Part shown: piece by piece, positions 20,065 to 29,760 of the stretch
How positions within the stretch are numbered: the stretch's first letter is position 1
Layout: the number at the start of each line of letters is the position of its first letter
Assembly (NCBI GenBank): GCA_913778275.1
Contig: CAJYWN010000021.1
Location: forward strand, 1 to 59,569
Length of the DNA stretch: 59,569 nt
Direction of reading: 5' to 3'
Source: an uncultured Chryseobacterium sp.
Lineage (GTDB): Bacteria > Bacteroidota > Bacteroidia > Flavobacteriales > Weeksellaceae
Notes under the pieces: model-generated
Seen by the model: only the letters and a program-made list of their open reading frames with translations
Database searches by the model: none
Told to the model about the DNA's origin: nothing
Translations under genes and position numbers: made by a program

Positions 20065-20706
20065 ATGAAAAATATTATTTTTGTAATAGCAGCATTTGTG
20101 CTTTTTGCATGTAAAAGTACAGGGATAAAAAAAACTTCTAACAATATTTTAGAAAGTAATAATATAAAGGAAATTGAAAATTATCTGGCCTCAGCCCATC
20201 CTGACGATCCCAAAAGAAGTATCCTGAAACCCAAACTTATAGCACTGAAAAATACGGAATGGACTAAGGGCAAAAAAAATGCAAAACCGATGGAAGCAAG
20301 ATCTGTTATATCCGAAATTCCCAATGCCGCCCTTAAGAGACCAAACTCAGAAGAGGCTGAAGAATTTAAAAGACTGATTGCTTCAACATCCAAAGAGCAT
20401 AAGGAAAAAACCATAAAGCTTCTGAATGCCATGTTTAATGAAGATATCAACAGTAAGGAAATTATTCTGTTATTTAAAAACCAGTCGGATTGTAATATTG
20501 TTCTTAGAATTCAGGGAAAAGACTTTTACAATCTTGCCGTTCCCGCAAAAGGCGAAAACTTTATCGTAATTAACAAAGGACCATATACCTTGCACGGCAA
20601 TGTCTGTGATGTAATCTATTCTTCTAAAAAAGATCTTACTAAAAGTATCTTTTTAACCATCAGCAATCCTAAACCGGCTGAAGGAAATAGCCTGAGAAAA
20701 AAGTAA
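20065..20706 (+). CDS. Lipoprotein of a three-member local family (member 2)
   Basis: The 213-residue product has a lipoprotein signal peptide with lipobox LFAC at residues 14-17. Its N-terminal motif IKEIENYLASAHPDDPKRSILKPKL matches member 1 at 18399. Its C-terminal beta-rich domain (EKTIKLLNAMFNEDINSKE ... NQSDCNIVLRIQGKDFYNLAVPAKGENFIVINKGPY) is shared by all three members. The Pro/Ala-rich linker of member 1 is missing. It lies only 32 bases upstream of member 3, so the two are probably cotranscribed. The function is unknown; the inner leaflet of the outer membrane is the likely location. Confidence 0.72.
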   Translation: MKNIIFVIAAFVLFACKSTGIKKTSNNILESNNIKEIENYLASAHPDDPKRSILKPKLIALKNTEWTKGKKNAKPMEARSVISEIPNAALKRPNSEEAEEFKRLIASTSKEHKEKTIKLLNAMFNEDINSKEIILLFKNQSDCNIVLRIQGKDFYNLAVPAKGENFIVINKGPYTLHGNVCDVIYSSKKDLTKSIFLTISNPKPAEGNSLRKK

Positions 20707-20738
20707 AAAGATTATATTTATCTTATAAATTTATCTTT

Positions 20739-21194
20739 ATGAAAAAGTACGTTGCATTTTCAGCAGCTGTTATCTTACTTCTGAACAGTTGCGGCAGCAC
20801 CGGGAACACAAAAAGTTATCCTGTAAGAAAACCAACTCCGCGGCCTTCGGTTACCGGAAGCAGTACAACTCCTGCAGCGCAGACAGAAAGAGAATATCAG
20901 GCGCTGATAAAAACCTATAAATCTGAAACGGCAGAGGTTCTTACTCATCTGCTCAACGAATCCTCGAATGACCCCAGAACATCAGTCACGGTAGAAAATA
21001 ACTCGCGCTGCAATATGGTGCTTACGGTCAGCGGAAACAATTATTTTAAGAAAGTTCCTATCGCGGCCGGTAAAATAGGCGCTGTAATGGTTCCCAAAAA
21101 TCAAAACTACAATCTCTCAGGCATGATCTGCAATGCCGTTTATCAGAAAACAAAATTTGTGTCGGGACCTTATGAGGTAAAGCTTTCGAATTAA
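20739..21194 (+). CDS. Small lipoprotein of a three-member local family (member 3)
   Basis: At 151 residues this is the shortest member. The signal peptide ends with the lipobox LLNSC (Cys near residue 18) and is followed by a Ser/Thr/Pro-rich tether. The C-terminal domain (AEVLTHLLNESSNDPRTSVTVENNSRCNMVLTVSG ... VPIAAGKIGAVMVPKNQNYNLSGMICNAVYQ) is the shared family domain. The HPDD-type N-terminal region of members 1 and 2 is absent. It converges on rpsB with a bidirectional terminator between them. Function unknown. Confidence 0.72.
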   Translation: MKKYVAFSAAVILLLNSCGSTGNTKSYPVRKPTPRPSVTGSSTTPAAQTEREYQALIKTYKSETAEVLTHLLNESSNDPRTSVTVENNSRCNMVLTVSGNNYFKKVPIAAGKIGAVMVPKNQNYNLSGMICNAVYQKTKFVSGPYEVKLSN

Positions 21195-21220
21195 TTTAAT
21201 ATAAAGATTCTCAAAATAAA

Positions 21221-21250
21221 AAGGCGCTGAATTTAAAAATTCAGCGCCTT
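21221..21250. terminator. Bidirectional terminator between member 3 and rpsB
   Basis: AAGGCGCTGAATTT pairs perfectly with AAATTCAGCGCCTT. It is flanked by A-rich and T-rich runs on both sides, serving the rightward lipoprotein gene and the leftward ribosomal operon. Confidence 0.9.
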
Positions 21251-21272
21251 TTGTATGGTAAGAAAATCTTAA

Positions 21273-22034
21273 TTATTCTCCGTCAAAGTCAGCATCTTTA
21301 TCAGCAGATACTACTTCTCCTTCTTCTTTAGATTTTTCTTTATCAGCTTTTCTCTGAGACTGACCTTCTTTGATAGCTTCAGAAACTACGCTAAGGATCA
21401 TGTCGATAGATTTGGAAGCATCATCGTTTCCTGGAATTACGAAGTCTACTTTTCTAGGATCCGAGTTGGTATCAACGATACCGAAAACAGGAATACCTAA
21501 TTTTTTAGCTTCCGTTACAGCGATGTGCTCTCTTAAGATATCAACTACAAATACCGCAGAAGGAAGTCTCACCATGTCAGCGATGGAACCTAGGTTCTTC
21601 TCAAGGTTAGCTCTTTGTCTGTCTACCTGTAATCTTTCTTTTTTAGATAAAGTTTCGAACGTACCATCTTTTTTCATTTTATCGATGGAGTTCATTTTTT
21701 TAACAGCTTTTCTGATGGTAACGAAGTTTGTTAACATACCTCCCGGCCATCTTTCTGTAATATAAGGCATATTAAGTTCAGAAGCGTGTTTTGCCACAAC
21801 CTCTTTCGCTTGCTTTTTAGTAGCTACGAAAAGAACTTTTTTACCTGCAGAAGTTAATTTTTCCAAAGCGCTACAAGCTTCATCCAATTTAACTGCTGTT
21901 TTATGTAAGTCTACAATGTGAATACCATTTTTCTCCATAAAAATGTATGGAGCCATATTTGGGTTCCACTTTCTGGTCATGTGACCGAAGTGTACGCCAG
22001 CCTCTAGAAGGTCTTTTACATTTGCTTTTGCCAT
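21273..22034 (-). CDS. rpsB: 30S ribosomal protein S2
   Basis: S2 is a small-subunit ribosomal protein. The 253-residue product starts MAKANVKDLLEAGVHFGHMTRKWNPNMAPYI and carries the S2 signature regions VDLHKTAVKLDEA and GIPVFGIVDTNSDP. A charged C-terminal extension (KADKEKSKEEGEVVSADKDADFDGE) is acidic at the end. It is the third gene of the leftward rplM-rpsI-rpsB cluster, but is separated from rpsI by a 208-base spacer with a large inverted repeat. tsf, normally next, is missing here and lies at the left end of the window in the opposite direction. Confidence 0.98.
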   Translation of the reverse strand: MAKANVKDLLEAGVHFGHMTRKWNPNMAPYIFMEKNGIHIVDLHKTAVKLDEACSALEKLTSAGKKVLFVATKKQAKEVVAKHASELNMPYITERWPGGMLTNFVTIRKAVKKMNSIDKMKKDGTFETLSKKERLQVDRQRANLEKNLGSIADMVRLPSAVFVVDILREHIAVTEAKKLGIPVFGIVDTNSDPRKVDFVIPGNDDASKSIDMILSVVSEAIKEGQSQRKADKEKSKEEGEVVSADKDADFDGE

Positions 22035-22098
22035 GTTTTTTGTTTTTGTTAGTTTACTTTCCGTTTTTTAAACAATCAACAACTTCTTTAGATGGGAG

Positions 22099-22240
22099 AA
22101 GCGTTTGGATGCTAAACGTAACGGGCAAAGTTGCTGTTGGCTTATTGCTTTTGGCAACCGGCTTTCCAGCTTTGGGTTAAAAAATAATTTTTTAAAAATT
22201 TTTCTAAAGCTATCCGCCATAAGCCAATAGCCATACGCTT
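22099..22240. repeat. Imperfect inverted repeat in the rpsI-rpsB spacer
   Basis: Outer arms AAGCGT (22099-22104) and ACGCTT (22235-22240) enclose GCTGTTGGCTTATTGC (22133-22148) and GCCATAAGCCAATAGC (22216-22231), which pair at 14 of 16 positions. A small CGTTT/AAACG hairpin sits at 22102-22118. It fills most of the 208-base spacer. It could be a dispersed intergenic repeat or an S2 leader structure; I cannot tell which. Confidence 0.65.
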
Positions 22241-22242
22241 TT

Positions 22243-22629
22243 TTAACGTTTTGAGAATTGGAATCTCTTTCTTGCTTTTTTCTGACCTGGCTTCTTTCTT
22301 TCCACCATTCTCGCGTCTCTTGTAAGTAAACCAGCTGGTTTCAATGCTAATCTGAATTCAGCGTTGATTTCGCATAAAGCTCTTGAAATACCTAATCTGA
22401 TAGCTTCTGCCTGTCCTGTATTTCCACCACCGAATACGTTTACGGTAACGTCATACTGACCAACAGTTTCAGAAAGGATAAATGGTTGGTTCAATTTGTA
22501 AACCATTACATCTGTAGAGAAGTATTCTTTAGCATCTTTACCGTTTACTGTAATGTTACCAGTTCCTGGCTTTACATAAACTCTTGCTACAGAAGTTTTT
22601 CTTCTTCCGATTTTGTGAACTGTAGACAT
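22243..22629 (-). CDS. rpsI: 30S ribosomal protein S9
   Basis: The 128-residue product matches S9. It begins [24 protein letters not shown] and ends with the conserved basic tail ([26 protein letters not shown]), whose last residues reach the P-site tRNA in the ribosome. It lies 5 bases downstream of rplM and is clearly in the same transcription unit. Confidence 0.98.
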   Translation of the reverse strand: MSTVHKIGRRKTSVARVYVKPGTGNITVNGKDAKEYFSTDVMVYKLNQPFILSETVGQYDVTVNVFGGGNTGQAEAIRLGISRALCEINAEFRLALKPAGLLTRDARMVERKKPGQKKARKRFQFSKR

Positions 22630-22634
22630 ATTAA

Positions 22635-23090
22635 TTATTTAAATTCGTTAACATTAATTGTTTTAGGCTGTTGAGCTTCATGTTTGTGCTCAGTTCCTTC
22701 ATATAGGTAAAGATTCTTAAGGATAGCAGCTCCAAGTCTGTTTTTAGGCAACATTCCTTTTACTGATTTTTCCAATACTTTTAAAGAATCTTTCTTTTGA
22801 AGTTCAGCCGCAGTCATAGACTTCTGTCCACCAGGATATCCTGTATGCCAGATATAAGTCTTATCGTTCCACTTGTTTCCGGAAAGAGTTACTTTCCCAG
22901 CGTTCAAAACAATTACATTATCACCACAGTCTACGTGAGGTGTATAATTTGTTTTGTGCTTACCTCTCAAAATCTTTGCAACCGTAGAAGCTAGTCTTCC
23001 CAACGGCTGTCCTTCAGCGTCTACCACAACCCATTCTTTATTAGCAGTAGCTTTGTTCGCTGAAACAGTTTTGTAACTTAATGTATTCAC
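22635..23090 (-). CDS. rplM: 50S ribosomal protein L13
   Basis: The 151-residue product is L13. [25 protein letters not shown] covers residues about 22-46, and the central [12 protein letters not shown] and [12 protein letters not shown] are family hallmarks. It is the first gene of the leftward ribosomal cluster. A convincing Bacteroidota promoter lies upstream at 23137-23166. The ATG is 46 bases downstream of its -7 element. Confidence 0.98.
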   Translation of the reverse strand: MNTLSYKTVSANKATANKEWVVVDAEGQPLGRLASTVAKILRGKHKTNYTPHVDCGDNVIVLNAGKVTLSGNKWNDKTYIWHTGYPGGQKSMTAAELQKKDSLKVLEKSVKGMLPKNRLGAAILKNLYLYEGTEHKHEAQQPKTINVNEFK

Positions 23091-23136
23091 ACGTTTTAGT
23101 TAAAGATTAAACATAATTTTCCCCTAAAAGGGTGTG

Positions 23137-23166
23137 CAAAGGTACAAATTATTTTTTGATCCCAAA
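23137..23166 (-). promoter_or_regulatory. Promoter of the rplM-rpsI-rpsB cluster
   Basis: On the minus strand, TTTG (23166-23163) is followed after 18 bases by TACCTTTG (23144-23137). This matches the Bacteroidota sigma-A pattern of a -33 TTTG and -7 TAnnTTTG. Confidence 0.75.
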
Positions 23167-23327
23167 AACATATAGCACATTTATTACTGTTTAAACTTAA
23201 TATTAAGATATAGAGAGAATTAGAGAAACACTTTTTAAGAATAAAAATCTAAATATAGTTATCTAAATAAAATATGTATCAGGTTGAGATTAAAACTATT
23301 TTTATATATTTACAGAAACTCAATGGT

Positions 23328-24584
23328 ATGAAAAAAAAATTATTCTTTTTATTTCTATTTATAAAATTTTTATGTTCCGGACAGATATCAAAGAATGTCT
23401 TTTTTATTGGTAACAGCTATACTGCTCAAAACAATTTACCTCAGCTTATCAGTGAAATTGCCGGCAGCACAGGTGATAATCTCAGCTACCAAAGTCATAC
23501 TCCCGGAGGCTCTACTCTACAGGATCACGCCAATAACGCTTCTGTTTTAAACACGATAGACCAGGGAAACTGGGATTATGTTGTTCTACAGGAGCAGAGT
23601 CAGATACCGGCATTTTCCGTTTCATTCGTCCAGACACAGTTCTTTCCATTCGCTGCACAGCTGGCAAATTACATAAAAAGCAAAAATCCTTGCGGTAATC
23701 CTATTTTTTATATGACATGGGGAAGAAAAAATGGAGACACCTCAAACTGTACCGGAGGTTCTTATTTATGCACATATGAAGGAATGGATGATAAAATCTA
23801 CGAACGTTATATGCAGGCTGCACAGGAAAATGAAAGTCTGATTTCGCCGGTAGGCCGTGTATGGAGATATATACGTACACAAAATCCTACATTAGAACTA
23901 TACGAAGCCGACGGATCACATCCCAATTATCTTGGTTCTATGATTGCTGCGTATACTTTTTACACAACAATTTTTAAAAAAGATCCTGCATTAGCAACGT
24001 ATGATGGCAATCTTTCCCATACAGAGGCTGATATTGTGAGAAACGCAGTGAAAAATCTTGTTTTTGATAATATGGACTCTTGGTATATTAACCTCCATGA
24101 CACAAACTCTAGGTTTGATTACCAATTATTAAATTCAAATACGGTACAATTCAACAACCAATCCGGTAACGCCACATCATTTCAATGGGATTTTGGAGAC
24201 GGTATAAGCTCCAATATGGAAAACCCATTTCATACCTATAACTCCACAGGAAATTTTGATGTAAAGCTTACTACAAATGCATGCGGCAGGACAACAACCG
24301 CAATTAAGAAAGTAAATATCATTACATTAGCAACCTCTGAAACGGTAAAAAAAAGGATTTTAAAGTTATATCCTAATCCTGCATCAGACATTTTAAGAAT
24401 TGAAGCTGATGAAAATATATCAGATCTGAAGATCGTAGATGTTAGCGGCAAAAAATCAGATTGTAAAATACTGACAAAGAATAAAGAATACTGGATTTTT
24501 ATCGATCATTTAAATCCAGGAAGCTACATTCTTTCGTACAAACACGATGGCAAAATACTTTCAGAAAAATTTATTAAAAAATAA
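23328..24584 (+). CDS. Secreted SGNH/GDSL hydrolase with PKD domain and type A T9SS tail
   Basis: I place the start at ATG 23328 because it begins a signal peptide (MKKKLFFLFLFIKFLCSGQ). The in-frame ATG at 23274 would add 18 unlikely residues. The mature protein opens with an SGNH-type hydrolase domain: FFIGNSYTAQNNLPQ carries the block I Ser, VVLQEQSQIP follows, and DGSHPNYLGS provides the block V Asp/His. A PKD domain follows (SFQWDFGDGISSNMENPFHTY). The last 80 residues are a type A T9SS sorting domain (LKLYPNPASDILRIEAD ... LNPGSYILSY). It is an extracellular esterase- or acetylhydrolase-like enzyme of unknown substrate, about 418 residues long. The 230 bases upstream are AT-rich with no other gene. 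Confidence 0.85.
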   Translation: MKKKLFFLFLFIKFLCSGQISKNVFFIGNSYTAQNNLPQLISEIAGSTGDNLSYQSHTPGGSTLQDHANNASVLNTIDQGNWDYVVLQEQSQIPAFSVSFVQTQFFPFAAQLANYIKSKNPCGNPIFYMTWGRKNGDTSNCTGGSYLCTYEGMDDKIYERYMQAAQENESLISPVGRVWRYIRTQNPTLELYEADGSHPNYLGSMIAAYTFYTTIFKKDPALATYDGNLSHTEADIVRNAVKNLVFDNMDSWYINLHDTNSRFDYQLLNSNTVQFNNQSGNATSFQWDFGDGISSNMENPFHTYNSTGNFDVKLTTNACGRTTTAIKKVNIITLATSETVKKRILKLYPNPASDILRIEADENISDLKIVDVSGKKSDCKILTKNKEYWIFIDHLNPGSYILSYKHDGKILSEKFIKK

Positions 24585-24671
24585 TATTTCATCATACCAT
24601 CAATATAATTAAGTTTTGTTCAAACAATCTCTTAAAGATTAATATTATAATTATTTTAATCCTGTTTTTTT

Positions 24672-24679
24672 TATATTTG
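24672..24679 (+). promoter_or_regulatory. -7 element (TATATTTG)
   Basis: Exact TAnnTTTG match 18 bases before the ATG at 24698. Confidence 0.55.
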
Positions 24680-24697
24680 CGCTAAACGTAATATACT

Positions 24698-25798
24698 ATG
24701 AGCCACGGAAAAATAAGGGAAGATAAAACCTGTCTTAATTGCGGACATCTGGTAGAGGAGAGATTCTGCCCTCACTGCGGGCAGGAAAACATTCAGCCTA
24801 AGCAGCCTTTCTATTATTTATTCACACATTTCATTGAGGATTTTACACATTATGACGGGCAGTTCTGGAAAACCATCAAATATTTGTTATTCCGTCCCGG
24901 AAAGCTTTCTAAAGAATATCTTGCAGGAAAAAGGCAATCTTTTGTAGCTCCGGTTAAACTTTATATTTTCATAAGTTTCATTACATTTTTTCTTCCCTCA
25001 CTGTTTGTATCTTCAGAAGAAGAGCCTGGGAAAAGTGAAGAGTATACCTTAAACAGGGCTGACGTTGAAAAAGCAAATAAGGAAAAGTTTGCAAAAATAC
25101 TGGACAGCATTAATAAACAGAATAAAGAAATACTTATAAAACCAGAAGTAATAAATGACCTCAAAGTAACTAAGGTCAATGGAAATGATATTGAAACAGA
25201 TGCTCTTGGAGAAACCAAAGACGGAAAATTAACCATTCTTGGTGCTAAGAACATGAAGCAGTTTGATTCCCTATACGCTAAAAACACAAAACAACAATCG
25301 GTCTTCAATTTTATGAGGCCCATTGCAAAAAAGGTGTTTCATTTACAGGAGCAGGGTTTGAACAAGGCTCAGATTTTTGATAAATTCAGTGATACGGTTG
25401 TGCACACCCTGCCCAAAGCGCTATTCATTTACCTGCCCGTTTTTGCTTTCTTTTTATGGATTTTTCATAATAAAAAGAAATGGTGGTTTTTTGATAACGG
25501 GATTTTCACGCTTCATTATTTTTCTTTTTTACTGCTGGGAATTCTTATTCTGATATTTGTATCAGACCTGCTGTCGTTACTTCCGGACTACTCCATTTTC
25601 AATATCCTGAATATTCTGGTCTATACGGCAGCAATTGTTTATATGCTGCTCTACTTTTTTATAGCCCACCACAGAGTCTATGAAAATTCAAGAAGCATAA
25701 GTGTGATTAAGGGAATATCCTTATTTATTATTAACTCCTTTGCACTCCTTTGTATGCTTCTTTTACTGATATACACCAGTTTCCGTATGATGCATTAA
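24698..25798 (+). CDS. DUF3667 family membrane protein
   Basis: The 366-residue product begins with a zinc-ribbon-like pair CLNCG (about residues 12-16) and CPHCGQ (about residues 25-30). The DUF3667 hallmark follows: THFIEDFTHYDGQFWKTIKYLLFRPGKLSKEYLAGKR. A first membrane segment (KLYIFISFITFFLP) lies near residue 88, then a long charged loop of about 140 residues. At least three C-terminal membrane segments follow (ALFIYLPVFAFFLWIF; LHYFSFLLLGILILIFV; ILVYTAAIVYMLLYFFI). The role of DUF3667 is unknown. The stop codon region overlaps the convergent gene at 25795 by 4 bases. Confidence 0.88.
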   Translation: MSHGKIREDKTCLNCGHLVEERFCPHCGQENIQPKQPFYYLFTHFIEDFTHYDGQFWKTIKYLLFRPGKLSKEYLAGKRQSFVAPVKLYIFISFITFFLPSLFVSSEEEPGKSEEYTLNRADVEKANKEKFAKILDSINKQNKEILIKPEVINDLKVTKVNGNDIETDALGETKDGKLTILGAKNMKQFDSLYAKNTKQQSVFNFMRPIAKKVFHLQEQGLNKAQIFDKFSDTVVHTLPKALFIYLPVFAFFLWIFHNKKKWWFFDNGIFTLHYFSFLLLGILILIFVSDLLSLLPDYSIFNILNILVYTAAIVYMLLYFFIAHHRVYENSRSISVIKGISLFIINSFALLCMLLLLIYTSFRMMH

Positions 25799-26127
25799 TC
25801 GCGAAGTGTTTTATTGGCCCTGAAACTTGCAATCAGGTAATACGCTACAAAAACCGTTGAGAATTTCAATACGGAAGGAATTGCCAGCGCAAGATTAAAA
25901 ATCAAAGTTCCCACAAGAACCAAAATCCCCATGGCTACAAAGGAAAATCCCATTTTTTTGGCTAAACTTAAATTCGGCGTATCCAAATAATACGCAATTC
26001 CCCAGGCAAAACCGAAAGCAACGGCATAATAGATGTCGAGTCCGATATTTTCTGAACTATAAAAGAAATAATTAATTAAAAAACTTACAACCGTTCCCAA
26101 TAAAAAATAAAGCAACGCCTTTTTCAT
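25795..26127 (-). CDS. Small hypothetical membrane protein
   Basis: The 110-residue protein is almost entirely hydrophobic, with about four transmembrane helices: LYFLLGTVVSFLINYFF, YYAVAFGFAWGIAYYLD, GFSFVAMGILVLVGTLIF and LKFSTVFVAYYLIASF. No family motif is recognised. It converges on the DUF3667 gene with a 4-base overlap and no room for a terminator between them. The roughly 200 bases on its upstream side, before icmF, hold no other gene. Confidence 0.7.
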   Translation of the reverse strand: MKKALLYFLLGTVVSFLINYFFYSSENIGLDIYYAVAFGFAWGIAYYLDTPNLSLAKKMGFSFVAMGILVLVGTLIFNLALAIPSVLKFSTVFVAYYLIASFRANKTLRD

Positions 26128-26295
26128 ATCTTATATAATAATATGCAAAAGTAGAGAAATTAATCTGAGAATATGGAAATGGTGTCCGCTGACTAACAAA
26201 TGTTTGGCATAAGGTGATTACACAAAACAACAATTAAATTTAAACATTTAAAAATCAGATAATTAATCTCTTAAAGAAGGTTACTATTTTATTAT

Positions 26296-26303
26296 TATAT
26301 TTG
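26296..26303 (+). promoter_or_regulatory. -7 element (TATATTTG) of icmF
   Basis: Exact TAnnTTTG match. The ATG at 26331 lies 27 bases downstream. It overlaps an in-frame TTG at 26301, which makes a start at that TTG implausible. Confidence 0.6.
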
Positions 26304-26330
26304 GAAATTCAGAAATTTTCTAGATTTTTT

Positions 26331-29300
26331 ATGGAAACCCAAAAATATACTCCTAAAAACAAAGTAAGAATCGTAACGGCTGCTTCATTATTTGATGGCC
26401 ACGATGCTGCTATTAATATTATGCGCCGTGTCATTCAGGGAACGGGATGTGAAGTCATTCACCTTGGACACGACAAATCTGCCGAGGAAGTCGTAAACAC
26501 GGCCATCCAGGAAGACGCCAACGCAATTGCCCTAACCTCTTATCAGGGCGGTCACAATGAATATTTTAAATACATCTATGACCTTTTAAGAGAAAAAAAC
26601 TCGCCGCAGATTAAAATTTTCGGCGGTGGTGGCGGTGTAATTCTTCCTGAAGAAATTACAGATTTAATGAATTACGGGATCGACAGGATTTATTCTCCGG
26701 ACGACGGCCGTGAGCTTGGCCTTCAGGGAATGATTGATGATCTGGTACAAAAATCCGATTTTGCTACCGGGAAGGATGTAGATATTACTGATCTGGATTC
26801 AGTTGATTTTGAAAATCCTACGAGCATTGCAAAAGTAATCTCTGCCGTTGAAAACTTTTCAGAAGAAAAACCGGAGCTGGTAAAAGCTATTGACGAAAAA
26901 TCAAAAGATCTTCATATTCCGATCATCGGAATTACAGGAACCGGGGGAGCGGGAAAATCTTCTTTAACAGATGAATTGGTAAGGCGTTTTCTACGTTCCA
27001 ATACGGATAAAAAAATTGCCATTATCTCCATCGACCCTTCTAAAAAGAAAACAGGGGGTGCACTTTTGGGCGACAGAATCCGTATGAATGCGATCAATGA
27101 CCCGCGTGTTTATATGCGCTCAATGGCAACCAGGGAAAATAACGTTTCCGTTTCTCCATTTATCCAATCTGCTTTGAATGTGTTAAAACTTGCTCATCCC
27201 GACGTAATCATTCTTGAAACTTCAGGTATCGGACAATCCGGCTCCGAAGTTTCTGATTTCGCAGATGTCTCCATGTACGTTATGACACCTGAATACGGAG
27301 CTTCTACACAGCTGGAAAAAATCGACATGCTGGATTATGCGGATTTGGTTGCTTTAAATAAATCTGATAAAAGGGGTGCCCTGGATGCGCTTCAGGCGGT
27401 AAGAAAGCAGTTTCAGAGAAACCATTTATTATGGGAACAGCCATTGGATGAAATGCCGGTGTATGCTACAAAAGCATCCCAGTTCAATGATCACGGAACA
27501 ACGGAACTATACAACAGACTGGTTTCTAAAGTTAACGACACCCTTCGTCAGGCTCAGGGAGACCATGCTCCTCAGTTTCAAACATTTGTTGAGCAGGAAA
27601 TTACGGACGAAGTAACCATCATTCCTCCGAAAAGAGTCCGTTATCTTTCCGAAATTGTTGAAAACAACAGACAGTATGACGCCAATGTCGAAAAACAGGC
27701 TGAATTAGCAAGAAAAATGTATCATATTGAAGGCGTTAAAAATTTCCTTTCGAATGAAAATTTAGATACAGAATACCAAAAAGCGGAAAAAGAACTGCAA
27801 CAGGAAAATATTGATTTTCTGAAAACCTGGGATGATACGAAAGAAGCCTTTAAAGCTGAATTTTATTCTTATTTCGTTCGGGGAAAAGAAATTAAAGTAG
27901 AAACCTCAACAGAATCTTTATCTCATTTAAGAATTCCAAAAATTGCGTTACCGAAATATACCGATTGGGGCGATTTAATCAAATGGAAAGGCCAGGAAAA
28001 TCTTCCGGGAAGCTTTCCGTACACTGCGGGAATTTATCCTTTTAAGAGAACGGGAGAAGATCCAACGAGAATGTTTGCCGGAGAAGGCGGCCCTGAAAGA
28101 ACCAACAGGAGATTCCATTATGTTTCTGCGGAAATGCCTGCAAAACGTTTGTCTACGGCTTTTGACTCGGTAACATTATACGGTCAGGATCCTGCCTTAC
28201 CACCGGATATTTATGGTAAAATCGGAAATGCGGGAGTTTCTATTGCAACATTGGATGATGCTAAAAAACTATATTCGGGATTTGATCTGGTCAACGCATT
28301 GACTTCGGTTTCAATGACGATCAACGGGCCTGCTCCGATGCTTTTGGCTTTCTTTATGAATGCGGCTATCGACCAGAATGTTGAAAAATATATTGTTGAG
28401 AACGGTTTAGAGTCTAAAGTTGAGGAAGCTTTAAAAGCGAAATTCGACGACAAAGGTTTAGCAAGACCAAAATACAATGGTGAATTACCTCCTTCCAATA
28501 ATGGTTTAGGTCTACAACTATTAGGAATTACAGGAGACGAAGTGATTCCGGCTGATGTATATGCAGAAATTAAAGCGAAAACCATTGCTACTGTTCGTGG
28601 AACTGTTCAGGCGGATATTTTAAAAGAAGATCAGGCTCAAAATACCTGTATTTTCTCTACGGAATTTGCCCTGAGATTAATGGGTGACGTGCAGGAATAT
28701 TTCATCAAAGAAAAAGTTAGAAATTTTTACTCGGTTTCCATTTCCGGGTACCATATTGCGGAAGCAGGAGCCAATCCGGTTTCCCAGCTGGCTTTTACAT
28801 TGGCTAACGGTTTCACGTATGTGGAATATTATTTATCCAGAGGAATGGACATCAATGATTTCGCACCGAACTTATCGTTCTTCTTCTCCAATGGTATCGA
28901 CCCTGAATATTCAGTGATCGGACGTGTAGCAAGAAGAATCTGGGCAAAAGCCATGAAACTGAAATACGGAGCGGATGAGCGTTCGCAAATGTTGAAATAC
29001 CATATCCAGACTTCGGGACGTTCGCTTCACGCGCAGGAAATTGATTTTAATGATATCAGAACTACACTTCAGGCACTTTATGCTATTTACGACAACTGTA
29101 ATTCATTGCATACCAATGCTTATGATGAAGCGATCACAACTCCAACTGAGCAATCGGTAAGAAGAGCAATGGCGATTCAATTGATTATTAATAAAGAACT
29201 TGGTTTAGCGAAAAACGAAAATCCGCTTCAGGGTTCATTTATTATTGAAGAATTAACGGATTTAGTGGAAGAAGCAGTCTATTCAGAATTCGACAGAATT

Positions 29301-29696
29301 ACAGAAAGAGGCGGCGTTTTGGGTGCCATGGAAACGATGTACCAGCGTTCAAAGATCCAGGAAGAATCGATGCATTACGAATGGCTGAAGCATACCGGGG
29401 AATATCCGATCATCGGGGTAAATACGTTCTTAGGAAAAGACGGTTCACCAACGGTTCGTCCGGGAGAAGTAATCCGTTCGACGGAGGAAGAAAAGCAGTT
29501 CCAGATTGAAATGCTTCATAATTTCCAGAAATCCAATGAAGATAAATCGGAAGCTGCTCTTAAAACGCTGCAACATGCCGCTATCAATCAGCAAAACTTA
29601 TTCGAAGTGATGATGGATGCGGTAAAATATTGTTCTCTGGGACAGATTACCAATGCTTTGTTTGAAGTGGGCGGAAAGTACAGAAGAAATATGTAG
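26331..29696 (+). CDS. icmF: Fused isobutyryl-CoA mutase (IcmF-type, with MeaB-like G domain)
   Basis: IcmF interconverts isobutyryl-CoA and n-butyryl-CoA using adenosylcobalamin and carries its own G-protein chaperone. The 1121-residue product shows the fusion order. The N-terminal B12-binding domain has [15 protein letters not shown], with the cobalt-ligand His in the DxH motif. The MeaB-like GTPase has P-loop GTGGAGKSS at about residue 203. The mutase domain has [20 protein letters not shown] and [13 protein letters not shown] at about residues 560-600. GEDPTRMF is typical of IcmF rather than methylmalonyl-CoA mutase. ATG 26331 gives the usual family N-terminus ([19 protein letters not shown]). 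No B12 riboswitch is evident upstream. The exact acyl-CoA substrate is inferred. Confidence 0.93.
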   Translation: METQKYTPKNKVRIVTAASLFDGHDAAINIMRRVIQGTGCEVIHLGHDKSAEEVVNTAIQEDANAIALTSYQGGHNEYFKYIYDLLREKNSPQIKIFGGGGGVILPEEITDLMNYGIDRIYSPDDGRELGLQGMIDDLVQKSDFATGKDVDITDLDSVDFENPTSIAKVISAVENFSEEKPELVKAIDEKSKDLHIPIIGITGTGGAGKSSLTDELVRRFLRSNTDKKIAIISIDPSKKKTGGALLGDRIRMNAINDPRVYMRSMATRENNVSVSPFIQSALNVLKLAHPDVIILETSGIGQSGSEVSDFADVSMYVMTPEYGASTQLEKIDMLDYADLVALNKSDKRGALDALQAVRKQFQRNHLLWEQPLDEMPVYATKASQFNDHGTTELYNRLVSKVNDTLRQAQGDHAPQFQTFVEQEITDEVTIIPPKRVRYLSEIVENNRQYDANVEKQAELARKMYHIEGVKNFLSNENLDTEYQKAEKELQQENIDFLKTWDDTKEAFKAEFYSYFVRGKEIKVETSTESLSHLRIPKIALPKYTDWGDLIKWKGQENLPGSFPYTAGIYPFKRTGEDPTRMFAGEGGPERTNRRFHYVSAEMPAKRLSTAFDSVTLYGQDPALPPDIYGKIGNAGVSIATLDDAKKLYSGFDLVNALTSVSMTINGPAPMLLAFFMNAAIDQNVEKYIVENGLESKVEEALKAKFDDKGLARPKYNGELPPSNNGLGLQLLGITGDEVIPADVYAEIKAKTIATVRGTVQADILKEDQAQNTCIFSTEFALRLMGDVQEYFIKEKVRNFYSVSISGYHIAEAGANPVSQLAFTLANGFTYVEYYLSRGMDINDFAPNLSFFFSNGIDPEYSVIGRVARRIWAKAMKLKYGADERSQMLKYHIQTSGRSLHAQEIDFNDIRTTLQALYAIYDNCNSLHTNAYDEAITTPTEQSVRRAMAIQLIINKELGLAKNENPLQGSFIIEELTDLVEEAVYSEFDRITERGGVLGAMETMYQRSKIQEESMHYEWLKHTGEYPIIGVNTFLGKDGSPTVRPGEVIRSTEEEKQFQIEMLHNFQKSNEDKSEAALKTLQHAAINQQNLFEVMMDAVKYCSLGQITNALFEVGGKYRRNM

Positions 29697-29708
29697 GGTT
29701 ACCATACC

Positions 29709-29741
29709 AAACCTTCAAGGTTTTGAAAACCTTGAAGGTTT
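29709..29741. repeat. 33-bp palindrome upstream of the RAYT
   Basis: AAACCTTCAAGGTTTT, one central G, then AAAACCTTGAAGGTTT form a perfect inverted repeat. Each arm contains its own quasi-palindrome (ACCTT-C-AAGGT). It lies 12 bases after the icmF stop and 19 bases before the RAYT ATG. It may also act as a terminator for icmF, although the T-tract is short. Confidence 0.9.
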
Positions 29742-29760
29742 CATTTAATACAACACACAA

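Noticed and set aside
26128..26330. Possible cobalamin riboswitch before icmF
   Set aside because: The spacer is only about 200 AT-rich bases, and I see no B12-box-like conserved sequence or suitable hairpins.
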